A stretch of DNA of 64,000 bases from Patellaria atrata CBS 101060 (GCA_010093705.1 MU006105.1:225960-289959), one strand, 5' to 3'; counted from the first letter of the stretch, positions 10,466 through 23,548 are shown. A program made the numbers and translations. The notes: generated by a model from the sequence alone, not told the origin.

Positions 10466-13136
10466 ATGTCTGGAGGCGGGCAGGATGCGAAGCTCTTTGC
10501 CAGGGTACGTCCATTTCGCTTTTCCTTTACCATCTACATATCCTAGAAAGACAGAAGAAGGGACGAGAGCACAGTTGCACTGTTGCGCTGCTACACACAC
10601 TGCCTATTTGAGGGGACAGAGTCGCACAGTACACTTGAGAGAGCTCTATGAGTGTGACATCGCCTTTGCAGCGGTGGCTACAATTGCGCTGCTTCTCGTT
10701 CACTCTCCCTCGTGGGCTGTTCTGTAGATGGCAGCAATCATGTTCCTCCCTACCTTCGCATACGAAAATCCACGCTTACATCCCGTTCGCACCTCACAGG
10801 GAAAAGTGGCGGAGCTACGGCAGGAGCTTGCGTCTGGCGGCAAGAAAGATAAAAACCACTCGGCGAAGAAGATCGCGCTGAAGAAGGTGGTTGCGAATAT
10901 GACGATGAGCAATAATGATATGGTAGCGCTGTTTCCGGATATCGTCAATTGCATGCATATTGCGAGTTTAGAGATCAAGAAGATGTGCGTATTGAGGAAT
11001 GGAAGGGGAAAAGAGTGGAGGTAGTGGAGACGTTGAAGGGATAGACACTGACGGGATGTTAGGTGCTTTTTATATTTAGTTAATTATGCGAGGATGAAGC
11101 CGGAGATCGCACTTAAAGCGTTATCGATCATCGTAAATGTAGGTTGTCTCATCATTGAAGCTTGGATATGTATTGACACGGAAATATAGGATTTGGAAGA
11201 TCAGAATCCTCTCGTCAGAGCGCTCGCCCTACGAACGATGTCATATATCCATGTCCGAGAATTTGTGACCGCCACAGTTTCCCCCCTTAAACACTTACTC
11301 AAGGACACAGATCCCTATGTCAGGAAAACTGCTGCGTTCTGCGTTGCTAAGCTATACGACCACGATCGAGCTCTAGTTGAGAATTCGGACCTCATCGACC
11401 GATTGAATAGTATGCTCAGAGATGAGAATCCTACCGTCGTTTCAAGCGCTTTGGCTAGTTTGATGGATATCTGGGAACGGAGTGAATCTATCAAGCTTAC
11501 CATTGATTATGCTAGTGCATCGAAAATTGTGCAGATATTACCAGATTGCTCAGAGTGAGTCTACCAATACCACTATCCTATAAGTACTAAGAATTGTAGA
11601 TGGGGGCAAACCTATATCCTAGAAGCAATGATGAATTACGTTCCCCAAGACACAGCAGAAGCAGGACTACTTGCCGAACGAATATCACCCCGACTATCAC
11701 ATTCTAATTCTGCCGTCGTATTAACATGCATTCGGGTAATACTCTATCTAATGAACTACATCTCCGACCAAAAGATTATAGCCTCTTTATGTAATAAACT
11801 CTCGCCTCCTCTCGTTACACTATTATCAAAGGGACCAGAAATACAATATCTCGCTCTGCGAAATGCGCTCCTCATACTCCAACGCCGACCGGAAGTCTTA
11901 AGGAATGATATTCGAGTCTTCTTCTGCAAATATAATGATCCGATTTATGTGAAGGTTACAAAGCTGGAGCTGATCTTTATGCTCGCAACGGAGCGAAACA
12001 TCAAGGAAGTTTTGACAGAGTTGCGAGAGTGAGGCTTCAACCCAAACTTAGGACCCTATTTCGCATCTAATGAGCGTCTACTTAGATACGCAACCGAAAT
12101 CGACGTCGACTTCGTTCGCAAATCCGTCCGCGCAATCGGCAAACTCGCCATCAAAATCGAGCCCGCTGCTCGCCTCTGCATCAACACTCTCCTCGAACTC
12201 GTCGCGACAAAAGTATCCTACATCGTGCAAGAAGCCACGGTCGTCATCCGTAACATCTTTCGCAAATACCCGAACCAATACGAGTCCATCATCTCCACAT
12301 TATGCGAGCACCTAGACTCTCTCGACGAACCCGAAGCCAAAGCAGCCATGATATGGGTAATCGGCCAATACGCCGACCGAATTGACAACTCGGACGTCCT
12401 CCTCGACGACTTCCTCTACTCCTGGCACGAAGAGCCCCACGAAGTCCAACTAGCCCTCCTAACAGCAACAGTCAAACTCTTCATCCAGCGCCCCACAAAG
12501 GGCCAATCCCTCGTCCCCAAGACCCTCAAATGGGCCACAGAGGAAACAGACAACCCCGACCTCCGCGACCGCGGCTACATGTACTGGCGCCTCCTCTCCT
12601 CCGACCCCGCCACCGCTAAGCTCGTCGTCATGGGCGACAAACCCCCCATCACAGCCGAGTCCGAGAAACTCGACCCGAACACCCTCGAGGAAATGTGCCT
12701 CAACGTCGGCACACTCGCGACCGTCTATCTCAAACCAGTCCAGAGCGTCTTTCGCTCCGCGCGGCCCCGTCGTCTCGTCGACTCCCCCGCGCTGCAGAAG
12801 ACTTCCCTCCCCACCTACCAGGCCCGCGAAGCCGCGCAGAGGAAAACAGAACTTGCTGCCCTGCAGACGCACGGCGTCGGTGCGGGCGGCCAGGTCGCGA
12901 GTCCCGCCACCGTGAATGGGGGCGTCCTCGGCGCGAATCAGGCCGCCTGGCAGGCCAATATGGCGGCTAGTCCGGTCGGCAATCCGAACGGGTATTCCAA
13001 CGACCTCAGCGCCGGGGATGCCGCGGATGTGTATTTTGCCGGCGTCGGCGCGCAGGGGATGCAGCATCTGCGGTTGGCGGATGGGAGTCCGGTCGTGAGA
13101 GGAGATGGGGGGAATGGGGATTTATTGCTGTTGTAG
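10466..13136 (+). CDS. APL2: AP-1 clathrin adaptor complex, large beta subunit
   Basis: This is the beta-adaptin of the trans-Golgi/endosome clathrin adaptor. Six exons: 10466-10504, 10800-10984, 11063-11138, 11190-11554, 11600-12028 and 12086-13136, giving 714 aa. The trunk matches human AP1B1 throughout, with [74 protein letters not shown] and [19 protein letters not shown]. As in other filamentous fungi the mammalian-type ear is absent. The tail is a Gly/Ala-rich linker ending in acidic/Leu DLLLL, possibly a clathrin-box-like end (inference). Exon 1 encodes only 13 residues and intron 1 is 295 bases, long for this genome. A second in-frame ATG at 10728 inside intron 1 could give another N-terminus. 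AP-2 beta is the alternative; sequence favours AP-1. Confidence 0.94.
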
Positions 13137-13645
13137 GGATTAAGCAAGGGGTGGTAGGGAAGTAGTAGGCTTGTCCATCAAGGTGGGAAGGAGGCCGGGA
13201 TAGCAAAAGAAAGTCACTTTTAGTAATCCATCCATGAGGGCGCACAATTAGGTGTATATGTGTAGGCTAGTGTAGGCTTATCCAAATGACCGGGTTTAAT
13301 ATCGACTCATGCACATGCTAAGCAGTGTTGTAAATTCCCTGCATACCAGCTGAGAGGGTATATTACAAGATAAGGTAAATAAAGGTAAAAGGGACTATGC
13401 CGATTTCTAACGCCTTATACTAGACCCAACGAAATATTATCCCGCATTGAGCGGAGATGAAGAGCAATTTTCGGGAGTTATTCTGTACCAGACATCCACA
13501 ACAACTTTTTCCTAGCTATCATTCAATTCGTTTTTTTCGTCCGTACACACATTCACCTGTTGACTCAACCCCATGATGCACATTCCCTTTACCGGATTTG
13601 CTTCACAGGTTTTTGGCTGTTTGAGTAATCGAGAGACATGACTGT
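13137..13645. other. Convergent 3' intergenic region
   Basis: This lies between the stop codons of the AP-1 beta and DUF1774 genes and should hold both 3' UTRs. Nothing else was recognised. Confidence 0.5.
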
Positions 13646-14719
13646 TTACTGATCGTCTAGCAAGGGTGCTCTTTCCCTGTCTTCGCTGACGATTTCACCG
13701 CTCTTGAATGGACCTCTACCAGTGCTGACGCCAACGGAGGCTAGGAACAGGACAGCCATGATGACGAATGCAAAAATCCATTGGAAAGCAATGATCTTGT
13801 GAAGAAACTGAGTGACACCAATTGCTTTACTATGTCAGTATACAATGTTGGAGCAGAAAGGATTCGAGACCTACCAGCAGACAGAATGCTAAGTTCAAAA
13901 CCCATGGTGTAATCCTTGTAGGCACTGAGGAAGAATCCACCGTACACGAAGATACCCCAGATAAAAATATTGGCCACGATTCTCGCGGGTAGGCTGTGGG
14001 CATGGACTGCTGCAGCACCAACCCAGTACAAGGCAACAAAATTCCAGGCCAATGGACCGGAAACAACGGGAATATGGATGAACCGGGGAGTGGTGGAATG
14101 GCGGAAGTAGGCAGCCGAGAGATTGAAGAAGTTAATGATGACCAAGAGCTCAGCAAGCCAATAGTGAGATCGGACCCAGAGGTGGATGATTCCCATTAAG
14201 AGAAGGTTGTGCGCAATGAAATGAGATCCAACATTAGCTGCAGCGGTAACATAGGTCGTGTTGGAGGAGTATAGATGCCAGACATAGCCAATTTGCATGA
14301 TGAATAGAGCGAGCCTAGTCCTGTTAGCAAATTTTCAACGCATCCAGGAAAGTTACCGAAGTGATTGGCTTTTAGTAGACGAAAAGACCAATGGTTGAAT
14401 GCTCACCAATAGAGACTTGTGATGATTGAGTTCATGGCAAATGGGGTATGTGGTTGGTGCCAGATCTTATGGCGACTGTGTTTGCCCGTGTGGGGAGCAT
14501 TGAACTCATAGTAGAGAGCGGTAACAACGACGATGAGCCATGAGATGACGGTGCCTATCTTGAGAGCGACGACATGGTTCCTGGTGTGTTCATCGCGGCT
14601 CTTGAAGGGATTCACTATGAAGTTGTTAGCAAACCATCAAGGTCATCCGGTGATGTTGAGGCGACCATACAAGAGTGCACACCATCGTGTACTCTATCCA
14701 GAGTCTCGTTCTCAGGCAT
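13646..14719 (-). CDS. Multipass membrane protein, DUF1774 family
   Basis: This is a fungal integral membrane protein of unknown function. Four exons: 14719-14671, 14614-14407, 14320-13875 and 13824-13646, giving 293 aa. About seven hydrophobic segments follow a short polar N-terminus (MPENETLDRVHD, then NPFKSRDEHTRNH). They include GTVISWLIVVVTALYY, WLAELLVIINFFNLSAAYF and AFVIMAVLFLASVGVS. The tail is short and acidic, ending LLDDQ. The first exon's donor is uncertain. GTATGG at 14670 is used here; an upstream GTGTGC also keeps frame and would shorten the protein by four residues. A perfect branch point (TGCTAAC) precedes that intron's acceptor. Family assignment is from memory of DUF1774 sequences and not verified. 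Confidence 0.75.
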
Positions 14720-16239
14720 GGTGGTAATAGACAAAGAACGTACTTTTATATGACCACTTGATTTAGTACGTGAGTCTTGTATAGATGTCCGGCGTGATGT
14801 CCTAAGAAAGATGAGAGGTTGTGGGAGAGAAGTGGAGAGAATGAGGGGAAGCGGCAATAAGGTAGGTAGTAATAAGGAAGGTACCTTGGTAGTACTTGAG
14901 GCGCAGGAAGAGGAAGAAGGAAGAGGTTTTAAGTTTTACGGTGTTTCAAGGTCACACCTTCCCTTGTGGTCACACGGCAGGAACTCTCACGTCATAATCC
15001 TCAGTTGCTCCTTCTCGTTTCTTCGCACTTCGTTCAGCCAACTCTCCCCGCATTGACAGGGCTTGGCAGGCAACATAAGCTGAAATTTCAACGTGAGCGC
15101 CACTACAAAACAGATGCATATAGAGACGAAATGGAGTAGAATTTGTGGAAAGTTCTTTAACTGCGAGCATCAGTCTCTCTAGGAACCTTGTGGTTGTGAA
15201 GGCAGCAGCACCAGGTTACGAAGACTTGCAGCAATGCAGGTGTGCAATTTACGGACCTGATTGGCCAGAGCTATAAGCTGATCTAGGAGGATTCGTACAG
15301 TCCAACAACCCCACACTGTAAAGACAGGACTTTCCAACAATAAAAAGACTCTTATATTACCTTGAGGTACGCACCGTAATTCAGTTATCGCTTTTACCTG
15401 CTATAAAGCTACATCTCTATTAAATAAAACTTTCCCCAACGCCATAGTCTCCAGCTTTCATATATTGCCCTATACGATGCTTGGTGTTGATATGTGGAGT
15501 TGATATCTATCCACACACCACTTCAGTACAAAGGGTACATCATGGCGCTTGATCCGCAACTTCTTCTGAAGGTTAATTGTGCCTGCGCAAGTCTGGCCAC
15601 GATATTATTAACCAGTGACAGTCTCCCAATTGCATCTTTACTTGCCATCGTCGATCGACCGTGGTCAGTTGAACATATGCGGGAACTCCTCATTGCGTTT
15701 GGTACCTATCTTCCCATCCTCAAGTCTGCGGTTCTGCATCTTCCTCCTTATGGTCATACTGCGCCTCTTTATCATTTTGAGTGTCCAAATAACTTTATTT
15801 GATCCCGTACTTTGCCCATTCTCTTCCCTTCGTGAATTGAAGACCCCCTTGGTCACTGATCTCTTGGCACTCACTTTAATACTTGTGTATCGTAATTCAA
15901 ACAAACATCTTCACAAGCGTCAAGCGCTATAGTGTCTGCAGAACTTGATGGCAAAAAAGCGCCAAGAGATCGAGAGGTAGTACGACCAGGAGAACCATAA
16001 GTATTATAAGCTCCTTTTTTTGTTGTACACCTACCTAAGTACCTATATCACTCCCGGGAGTCTATGTTTCTCGGAGACACCGTCTTTATAGTACACATGC
16101 TGCAGTCAGAGCCATCCAGAAAGAAGAAGATACCTCAAATTATAATTACAATGCATGGGAGGAGTTGAGTTCTAATCCGATGTTACTCCATGTCCAAACT
16201 CCAGGCCGACAGGATTGCAAAGAGTTCTAAGCTTCCCAA
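14720..16239. other. Intergenic region with no supported gene
   Basis: This holds the DUF1774 promoter at its left end and the AIM41 3' region at its right end. Small plus-strand frames at 15494-15802 and 15615-15932 overlap each other and match nothing I know. A purine-rich AGGAAG tract lies near 14900. Confidence 0.5.
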
Positions 16240-16857
16240 TCATGTATTTCCAGCTAAGTAATCTTTAATGACTCTAGCAACCTCTTTCTTCTCAACTGGT
16301 TTTCCATCCAATGAACCCCCGATACCGGTGATCAGCTTCATCAAGCTTCCCATCTCCAACTTGGTACCTTCGGTCTTCAGTTTCTGACCAGCATCTTCTA
16401 CTGCTTTTTTGATCTCTTCTTCGCTGACAGTGTGAACGCTGCCAGCATATCCTTCTAGGATTTTGATCTGACCCTCCTCTTTCTCCACCAAATCTGATCT
16501 TCCCGCTTGCTGAAACTCCTCCGCTGCTGTCCGTGATGCTGATATCCTCTTCTTCAACAATGCTAGCAGAGCCAGATCTGATGTGATAGGTGATGATGTT
16601 TTGGATGCATTGGTGATATCTGCTAATATGGCTCGTAGAACGGAAAGCTGGTTGGTGTTCTTGCTTTTCATAGCGGACTTTAGGTCATTCCTGAGCTGGT
16701 TCAGAAGCGGTGATGACGGAGTTCTGAATTCGGAAAGCCATGCGCGCGTAATTACGAATCGACATGATGGACAGATGTATACGCTCGGGGTAGACAGACG
16801 CGCAAGACGTGATAGACGATGCGCTCTAGCTCTTGCTTCGTTGCGGAAGACGGACAT
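16240..16857 (-). CDS. AIM41: Mitochondrial GatB/YqeY-domain protein Aim41
   Basis: A single exon of 205 aa. The first 45 residues are Arg-rich with no acidic cluster (MSVFRNEARARAHRLSRLAR), typical of a mitochondrial targeting peptide. Residues about 52-200 form a YqeY-like domain, with LLNQLRNDLKSAMKSKNTNQ, VLRAILADITNASKT, SRTAAEEFQQAGRSDLVEKE and the C-terminal GSLMKLITGIGGSLDGKPV. YqeY domains resemble the tail of GatB, the subunit of the tRNA-dependent amidotransferase. Aim41 itself has only a mitochondrial inheritance phenotype in yeast and no proven reaction. The gene is divergent from NUP170. Confidence 0.9.
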   Translation of the reverse strand: MSVFRNEARARAHRLSRLARLSTPSVYICPSCRFVITRAWLSEFRTPSSPLLNQLRNDLKSAMKSKNTNQLSVLRAILADITNASKTSSPITSDLALLALLKKRISASRTAAEEFQQAGRSDLVEKEEGQIKILEGYAGSVHTVSEEEIKKAVEDAGQKLKTEGTKLEMGSLMKLITGIGGSLDGKPVEKKEVARVIKDYLAGNT

Positions 16858-17352
16858 CGTTCGAACGCTATGGACGTTAATGCCGGCGGAAATAAATTGT
16901 TCGTTCCTTTATGGGAGGCTATCTGTTGATATTGTACTTCAAAGCTCGATGCAATTGAATTTCGTTGTAAAGATAGAATTTGATTTCTGCGATGATGAGA
17001 TGAGCTTTTGCGAGAGCTTGAGCTTTGAAGCTCTCGTCCCCCTGCGAAATTTATTTGATGCCAAGACCTGAGTCACGAACATCGCAGAGAGCTCGCGACA
17101 ATCGAAGCGACAATCAACAATAGAGCTTGAAAACATTCCCCATTGGGTGCGCCTTTTCCATTCTTTCGCTCTTTCAAGAGCTTTATATTGAATAATTGTC
17201 TGTTAACGACGTCAACCTCTGTACCTTATGCCTCTACCTCAACTCATCCGAAAAGATAATTCCTTCCATCGATTGCTCTCGCGACTTCTTACAAACCTCC
17301 AACCATCTCGATAGTAATTCCCCATTCCAACTCTAGCCATCACACCTTAACT
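16858..17352. promoter_or_regulatory. Divergent promoter, AIM41 / NUP170
   Basis: These 495 bases separate two divergent start codons. The half next to NUP170 (about 17200-17350) is pyrimidine-rich, as is common in fungal 5' leaders. No specific site was recognised. Confidence 0.5.
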
Positions 17353-20300
17353 ATGTCTTCCTTCCCCGGCCCAGCGACTCCGCAACGACCTTTACCGGGA
17401 AACTTCATAAGCACACCAGCCGGGACCGCTCGTCCACAGCCACCAGCGTTTCCTCAATACCAACTTGGCCAACCCGCAAGCTCACAAAGTAGCGCGCCAC
17501 AACAGCAACCTCAACAGGTATCGCAACAGAGTAATGGAATAAGCACTAGCACGACGAAGAGTCTGACGCTAGTCGAGCGAGCAGCGCGGACCATAAATGA
17601 GACTTTGGCACAAGATCTGCGGTATCCAGCTCTGGATAATTACCTGTCCCGTAGGCTTGCTCAAATTTGTATCTCGAAAATTGCGCTGACATTTAACTAG
17701 AAGGGATCTCATCTGATTATGATATTCCTAAAGATTCCTCTTGGGCCCCCTTCCAGCAAGTGAAGAGGTATCCCATGCCCGATTCTATTTTGGAACAACA
17801 CAACCAGTCGCAGTTTAGTACACAGATGGGACTGTTTGCGGAACTGAATCATGCTTGGATAGTGATAGATAATGCACTTTACCTTTGGGATTATACCAAC
17901 CCAAACCCGGAACTAGTTGGATTTGAAGAACAACCCCATCAAATTACGGCAGTCAGGCTGGTAAACCCAAAAGAGAAGGTCTTTGTGGATGCGATTAAAC
18001 GTGTCTTGATTGTATCCACCAGTTCAGACATATATTTGGTTGGATTAGGTATCGAAGAAAAGGCCGGAGGAATTCGTGACCTTTCACTTTACCAAACTCG
18101 GATGCAAGTCTCTGTAAAAGGCATGGGTGTACGATGTATCGCTGGTTCCAACAAGACGGGTCGTATATTCTTCTGTGGTACGACCTCAAACGATGTTTTT
18201 GAGCTCACTTATCAACAAGAGGAGAAGTGGTTCGCGAACAGGTGCGGAAAAATAAATCATACCACCAAAGGGTTTACATCGGTCATCCCAACGGTATCAT
18301 TTGGGCAAAAGCCACAGACCGAGTACGTGGTTCAAATGGAGGTAGACGATTCTCGGAGTCTCCTATACACTCTTTCAAACATTTCCACAATCAGGATATT
18401 CCATATGACCACTCCGACAACTTTGGAGCTGGTCATTAACAAAACCTTAGGGGCAATAAAAGTGAATATTGGTCACATGGTTTCACGATCCGAGCTTATC
18501 CAGCGACAGGAGGTGAAGATAGTATCAATGAGCCCCATCTCTGCATCGGAATCACAGCGTTTGAGTCTCATGCTTACAACAAATACCGGCTGTCGCATCT
18601 TTATGAGTTCAACCGCAAGATCGTACTATCCAAATGATGCATCGAGTATTCCCGGTAGCATGCAGGTTCATCACGTCAAATTTCCTCCTTCGGAACAGAA
18701 CTCGGCCCCTTCAAACCAAATAGTGACATATACCAATGGGCAAAATATTAACACAGAGTCACGAGCATTAACTCTTACAGTTAAGAGTTTCCGCTCGGCT
18801 CCAGGTTACTCATTGTTGGTTGTTAAGCGTGGACAGTCACAACCGACCGACACTCTGTTCCTTGTTGCCCCAGATGCTGGTCGCATCGCTCGGCCTCAAG
18901 AACCCTCACTTGTACCGAAATTTGTAGACTTCGGTCAATGGTTGCCCATCAAAGGCGCTTCCGAAGAAGTTCCAAGAGGTCTTCCAGAGGATATGGGAGT
19001 GGTTACCAAGGAGTTCTCAGCTGCTCCAACACCGATGGGGTTTGGCAATGATCTAGCTACACAATTCGATCAAGTGTCAACGGAAATAGCAGTTCTTTAT
19101 AGCGATGGTGTTGAGACTATCCGGCGGCGCAGGTTAGTAGATGTCTTTGCCGCGACTCTCCGCTATGGTCAGCATGAAGAGGGTGTCGAAGGTGAAGTCC
19201 GCACCTTCATCCGCAGATATGGTCGTAGTGAGATAACTGCCACAGCACTAGCTGTCGCATGCGGACAGGGCTCAGACGTGAACCAAGAAGCTCGCGTGGC
19301 AAAGGTCAGTGACGTTGACGTCTTGGAGAATGCCCGCAAGGTCTTCATCGAGTACGGTGGCAAAGCTACAATCAATGAGAACTTGGTAATGGATTCGAAT
19401 GTGTTAAGTATCGACAATGTCCGGCCTTCTCCTCGACACGAAGGCATCGCCTTGTATATGACCCGTCTATTACGGTCAATCTGGAAGTCGAAAATCATAA
19501 CTGAACAATCTACTCCTATCGGTGGCTTGCAAATAAAGCCAACCGTCCCACTACCCAAACTTCAAAGCGTCCAGAGAGACTTGAACGATTTAAAGAGTTT
19601 CCTCGACAAGAACAAATCATTCATTGATGGTCTCAGTGGGCCAGAGGCTCTGGGTAGAGTGACAACAAAGCAAGATGAGATTGCGCTACAAGCAGAGCAT
19701 CGCGCTCTAATCTCTCTTTTAGAACTCCTCAAATGCGTCATCGAGGGTATTTCCTTCGTGCTCGTTCTTTTCGACGAGCGTGTTGATACAATAGTAATGT
19801 CATTGAACGATACAGTACGTCAACGTGTTCGCGAAATGACTTATGAGAACATGTTCAGCGGGAAAGAAGGAAAGGAGCTCACCAAGGAACTCGTGAAAGC
19901 CATTGTCAACCACAACATCGCGAATGGCGCAAATATCGATACCGTGACAGATGCTTTAAAGAGACGTTGTGGTAGCTTCTGCAGTGAGCAAGATACGATC
20001 ATCTTCAAAGCACAGGAGATGTTGAAGAAAGCAACCGAAGCAGGACCGGACTCTGCTAGCGGACGTCGTCATTTGAATGACAGTTTGAAAACTTTTGAAC
20101 ATGTCGCCGAGAGTCTTCCATATGAGATTTTGGCGCAGACTGTCGACAACTACATTGCCATGTCTTTCTTCGCTGGTAAGTAATCCACATGACCAAACTT
20201 GAATTTCACTAATCATCAAAGGCGCCATTCGTTTAACCCTTGAAGTCGCAAAACAGAGTGACAAGGCCAAGAAGGCACTCTCCTGGGTCAAGGATGGGTC

Positions 20301-21635
20301 GCCTGCAAATGATTCAAGAAAGGAAGCCTTCGGAAAGAGAACAAAGTGCTACGACCTTGTTCATAAAGTCATCCAAGCTGTTGATCAAGCAACAAGAGAT
20401 TCGCCAGACACTGTTGACGGTCACCAAACCTTAGCGGCCAAGAGGAAGTCTGAGTCATATACTGAGATCAACCGATCAGAAGATGAACTCTTCCAGACGA
20501 ATCTTTACGATTGGTATCTTGAACAGGGGTGGAGTGAGCGACTGCTAGAGTTAAGTTCACCTTATGTGGTCAATTATTTAGAGAAGAAGTCAGTATCTGA
20601 TGCTGGCCATGCGGACTTGCTCTGGAGATATTTTGCCCACTACCAACAATTCTTCGAAGCAGCTCAAGTCCAATTACAACTTGCCAAAAGTGGCTTCGAT
20701 TTGGACCTTGGGAAGAGGATCGAATATCTTAGTCGAGCGAAGGTCAATGCGGGAACTAGGGCGCCTGGCGTGAATGATCTCAGCTATTCGAGACAATCAA
20801 GACAAGAGGTCAGTCGGGAGATCTCGGATTTACTAGAGTTAGCAACTATCCAGGAAGACATCCTCGATCGCATAAAGAGTGATATCCGGCTTTTCGGTGA
20901 ACAGAAAACAAAGGTGTTGAAACAGCTCGACGGTCCCATTCTCGCTATTGATGATGTTAGTAACTTCCCCGTTCATCCACAACCATTCACTAATATGAAT
21001 TTGTACAGCTCTTCAACTGCTTCGCCGATCAAGCCGGCTACCATGACATTTGCCTCCTCATCTACCAGATCGCCGACCACCGCAATGGTGCCGACATCAA
21101 ATCCACCTGGACAAACTTAATCGAGCAAGCGCACGCTCAAGCGGTCGGGAGCTCCCCCTCGGCATCCTCCGCCAAACCCTGGGAGGTCGTCGCAGACAAA
21201 GTACGCACCATGGGCTCCCGCCTTAACAAATCCGAAACCACATTTCCCGTCCCGGTCCTTTTACCAATGCTCGAAGCCTACGCGCACATTAGCGCCCCCG
21301 GGCAAGGCCCTGCGCATTGGGTGGTAGAAGTGTTTTTGGATGCGGGAGTGGCCCATGAGACGTGCTTTGTTGTGCTAGAGAATATGTTCTATAATGAGGA
21401 ACCACCCTTTCACGGGAGGAATAAGAGGCCGATTTGTAACGACTTGGTATATGTGGCACAGAAGTGGTTGGAGGAAAGTGCGAGAACGGGTCAACAACCT
21501 TTTGGAGGGATGGAGAATGCGGTTGCGGTTAATGAGCTCTTAGGGTTAGTGCTCAGGGACGGAGGTTTGGATCACCAGAGGAGGGAGATTGCGACGGTGC
21601 TTAGAGCGAGGGTGGATGCGATGTTAAGGAGATGA
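17353..21635 (+). CDS. NUP170: Nucleoporin Nup170/Nup155
   Basis: This is an inner-ring scaffold nucleoporin that anchors the nuclear pore complex to the pore membrane. Four exons: 17353-17650, 17701-20175, 20222-20955 and 21009-21635, giving 1377 aa, in the usual range. The first 60 residues are Pro/Gln-rich and probably disordered. Then comes the conserved entry ISSDYDIPKDSSWAPF followed by PMPDSILEQHN. A beta-propeller-like region spans about residues 130-560, with LNHAWIVIDNALYLWDY and IFFCGTTSNDVFEL. The remaining two thirds is alpha-helical (Nup C-terminal domain), including LLRSIWKSKI, LYDWYLEQGWSERLLEL and the final VAQKWLEESARTG block. It fits Nup157/Nup170-type proteins. Confidence 0.95.
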
Positions 21636-22093
21636 GGGGACTTGAGAACGTGATAATTCGGTTGCTGCATCAACGGCGTTTTATATTGCAAAATAATTGG
21701 CCAGAGGTACTTTTTTATCTGATTCTGGGATTGCCTAGCTGGCGATGGGTTGGGTTGCGTTTAGCGCCGCGTTGGATACAGTTCTTGTAGATAGAGCTTT
21801 AAGAATATGGCTTTATAGATTTGTTATATTTGAATTTGTTTCTTGAACTTGTGATAGGTTTCGATCAGGGGTGTGATATCACGTGGAAGACTGGAGTTGA
21901 TGTTCCGCTTTGGATTCAGGAGGATCTTGAACCTCGCAAGTCAAACTGAATGCATTATCATTAACAACCGTGCCGTTTAAACTCTTATAAACCCATATCT
22001 CCACATACTTATTCAATCCACCTTTCAAGAATCATTCGAACTGATCAATTTTTAGGTCCCAGCAGTAAAGAATCGTTGACTATAGAGACTGGA
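21636..22093. promoter_or_regulatory. Intergenic region upstream of the EXPERA-domain gene
   Basis: These 458 bases hold the NUP170 3' region and the promoter of the next plus-strand gene. Nothing distinctive was seen. Confidence 0.5.
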
Positions 22094-23548
22094 ATGGCGC
22101 GCCGTCCTCTACTCCAGAGGAAGAAGGATTTAGCGTATCTGGTGTTTTTTGCCCATCATCTTGCTAATGCGTTGTGTAAGTCAATTCAATATATCTTTTT
22201 TTATAAATAGTGTTTTCATTTGTTTTCACAGTCCTAATTTTCCACGTTGATGATTTCCGTTGCCTCAATTGCTACTCTATCAAAAAACAGTCTACATTTC
22301 CTAGTCTTTTCAATATTAAATCGAAGATCCGTTTCTTACCAGATCAACACCCGACGCTCTAAATCTATACACTCATTATCCGCTAAACGTACTTATCTCT
22401 CTCAAGGCCGTCTTTCACGCCCTGCTATCCACTTCTAAGGTCTATTTCCATTACTTATTTCTCACGCTTCCCCTATGAACCATCCCACTCCCCATTACCC
22501 GACGCCCAACTAAGTAACCCACTCCTCTCAACCCTTCCACCCCCTCTCGAACCATTTCTCCAATCTCTGATCCCCAAATCTCCCTAATACCTCCACACAG
22601 TAATCGACCTCCAACCCTTCTACCCCGCGCATCTCATACCACCCTGGCTCTCCGCCATCCGCACCAACTACGCTGTCTCTTACGGCGACAGATTCTTGCT
22701 CGATCCGCCGTACGTAGATCCCCACCCCCTCTTCCCACTGTCTCTCTTTAGACAAAGTCTGAGGAAGGTTTGAAGTAGACATGTGCTAACTTGATCTCGG
22801 GGTAGGCCCTGGTTCGTCGCTTACACCTGGGTCGAAGCGCTGTATCACTGTCCGCTGAGCGTGTGGGCAGTTGGTGCTTTGTGGAGGGGTACGTCTGAGT
22901 TCCTTATCCATAGCGCTTCGTCATCACCAATGCGTGCTCTTCTAACTTCCAACCCCCAACCCCGATTTCAAGCGGTCCGTTTCGAAGCTTGGTCGCGGAA
23001 CATCACAAACCAATTCCCCTGACACCCCACTTTCCCTACCGTATCCCCCAGCTACTCGCTATGACACCGACGATGCACACACTAACTCCCTCCTCCAGAC
23101 GACCCCAAAACCCCCCTCCGCCTCCTCCCCTTCGCCCTCCTCATGTCCCTGACCACGTTCACCTGCGTGGTCGAATACCTCGCCTGGCCGGACTTCAGCA
23201 CGAAGCAGAAACTGGATATCTCGATGCTATATGGGCTGTGGTTGTTCATCGGTACGTTTGTTGTCTCATACCATAGCTTATAATCTCCTCTACATCGTAC
23301 TGTGCTCTTGATAGAAATGATTGGGTCATCCTCGCCCCTCCCATCGCTATCGCAACAGCCCGCAAGCTCGATATCCCTCACCCATCTGAATCCAACGGGT
23401 GCTGCTATCCTTCTTCTATGCTGTCCTGCGTGCAGATACACTAACCCCCACCTCGCTAGGCGTCTTCATGACCCTCGACATGTTCAAACGTCTCGATTCT
23501 ACCATCACTCGATTCAACAAACTGGATGCGGGGAAGAAAACTTTGTGA
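22094..23548 (+). CDS. TMEM97/sigma-2-receptor-like EXPERA membrane protein
   Basis: This is a small four-helix membrane protein of the EXPERA superfamily (TMEM97, TM6SF, EBP), which binds sterols or acts in sterol handling. Supported exons are 22094-22175, 22601-22709, 22806-22888, 23099-23251 and 23460-23548. They encode MARRPLLQRKKDLAYLVFFA, then IDLQPFYPAHLIPPWLSAIR, PWFVAYTWVEALYHCPLSVW, TFTCVVEYLAWPDFSTKQKL, and VFMTLDMFKRLDS with a Lys-rich end. Family members carry a few more residues before the DLQ motif. A 27-base exon at 22232-22258 (FLIFH...) would supply them, but its donor (GTTGCC) is poor. Without it the other exons still join in frame. Several introns are 200-400 bases, unusually long here. 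Confidence 0.75.

Noticed and set aside
12459-13067. A 202-codon open frame antisense to the AP-1 beta gene
   Set aside because: It is a shadow of GC-rich codons in a certain gene, with low-complexity Gly/Asp/Val translation and no family resemblance.
15494-15932. Small genes in the gap left of AIM41
   Set aside because: Two overlapping frames in different phases, no start context and no family resemblance.
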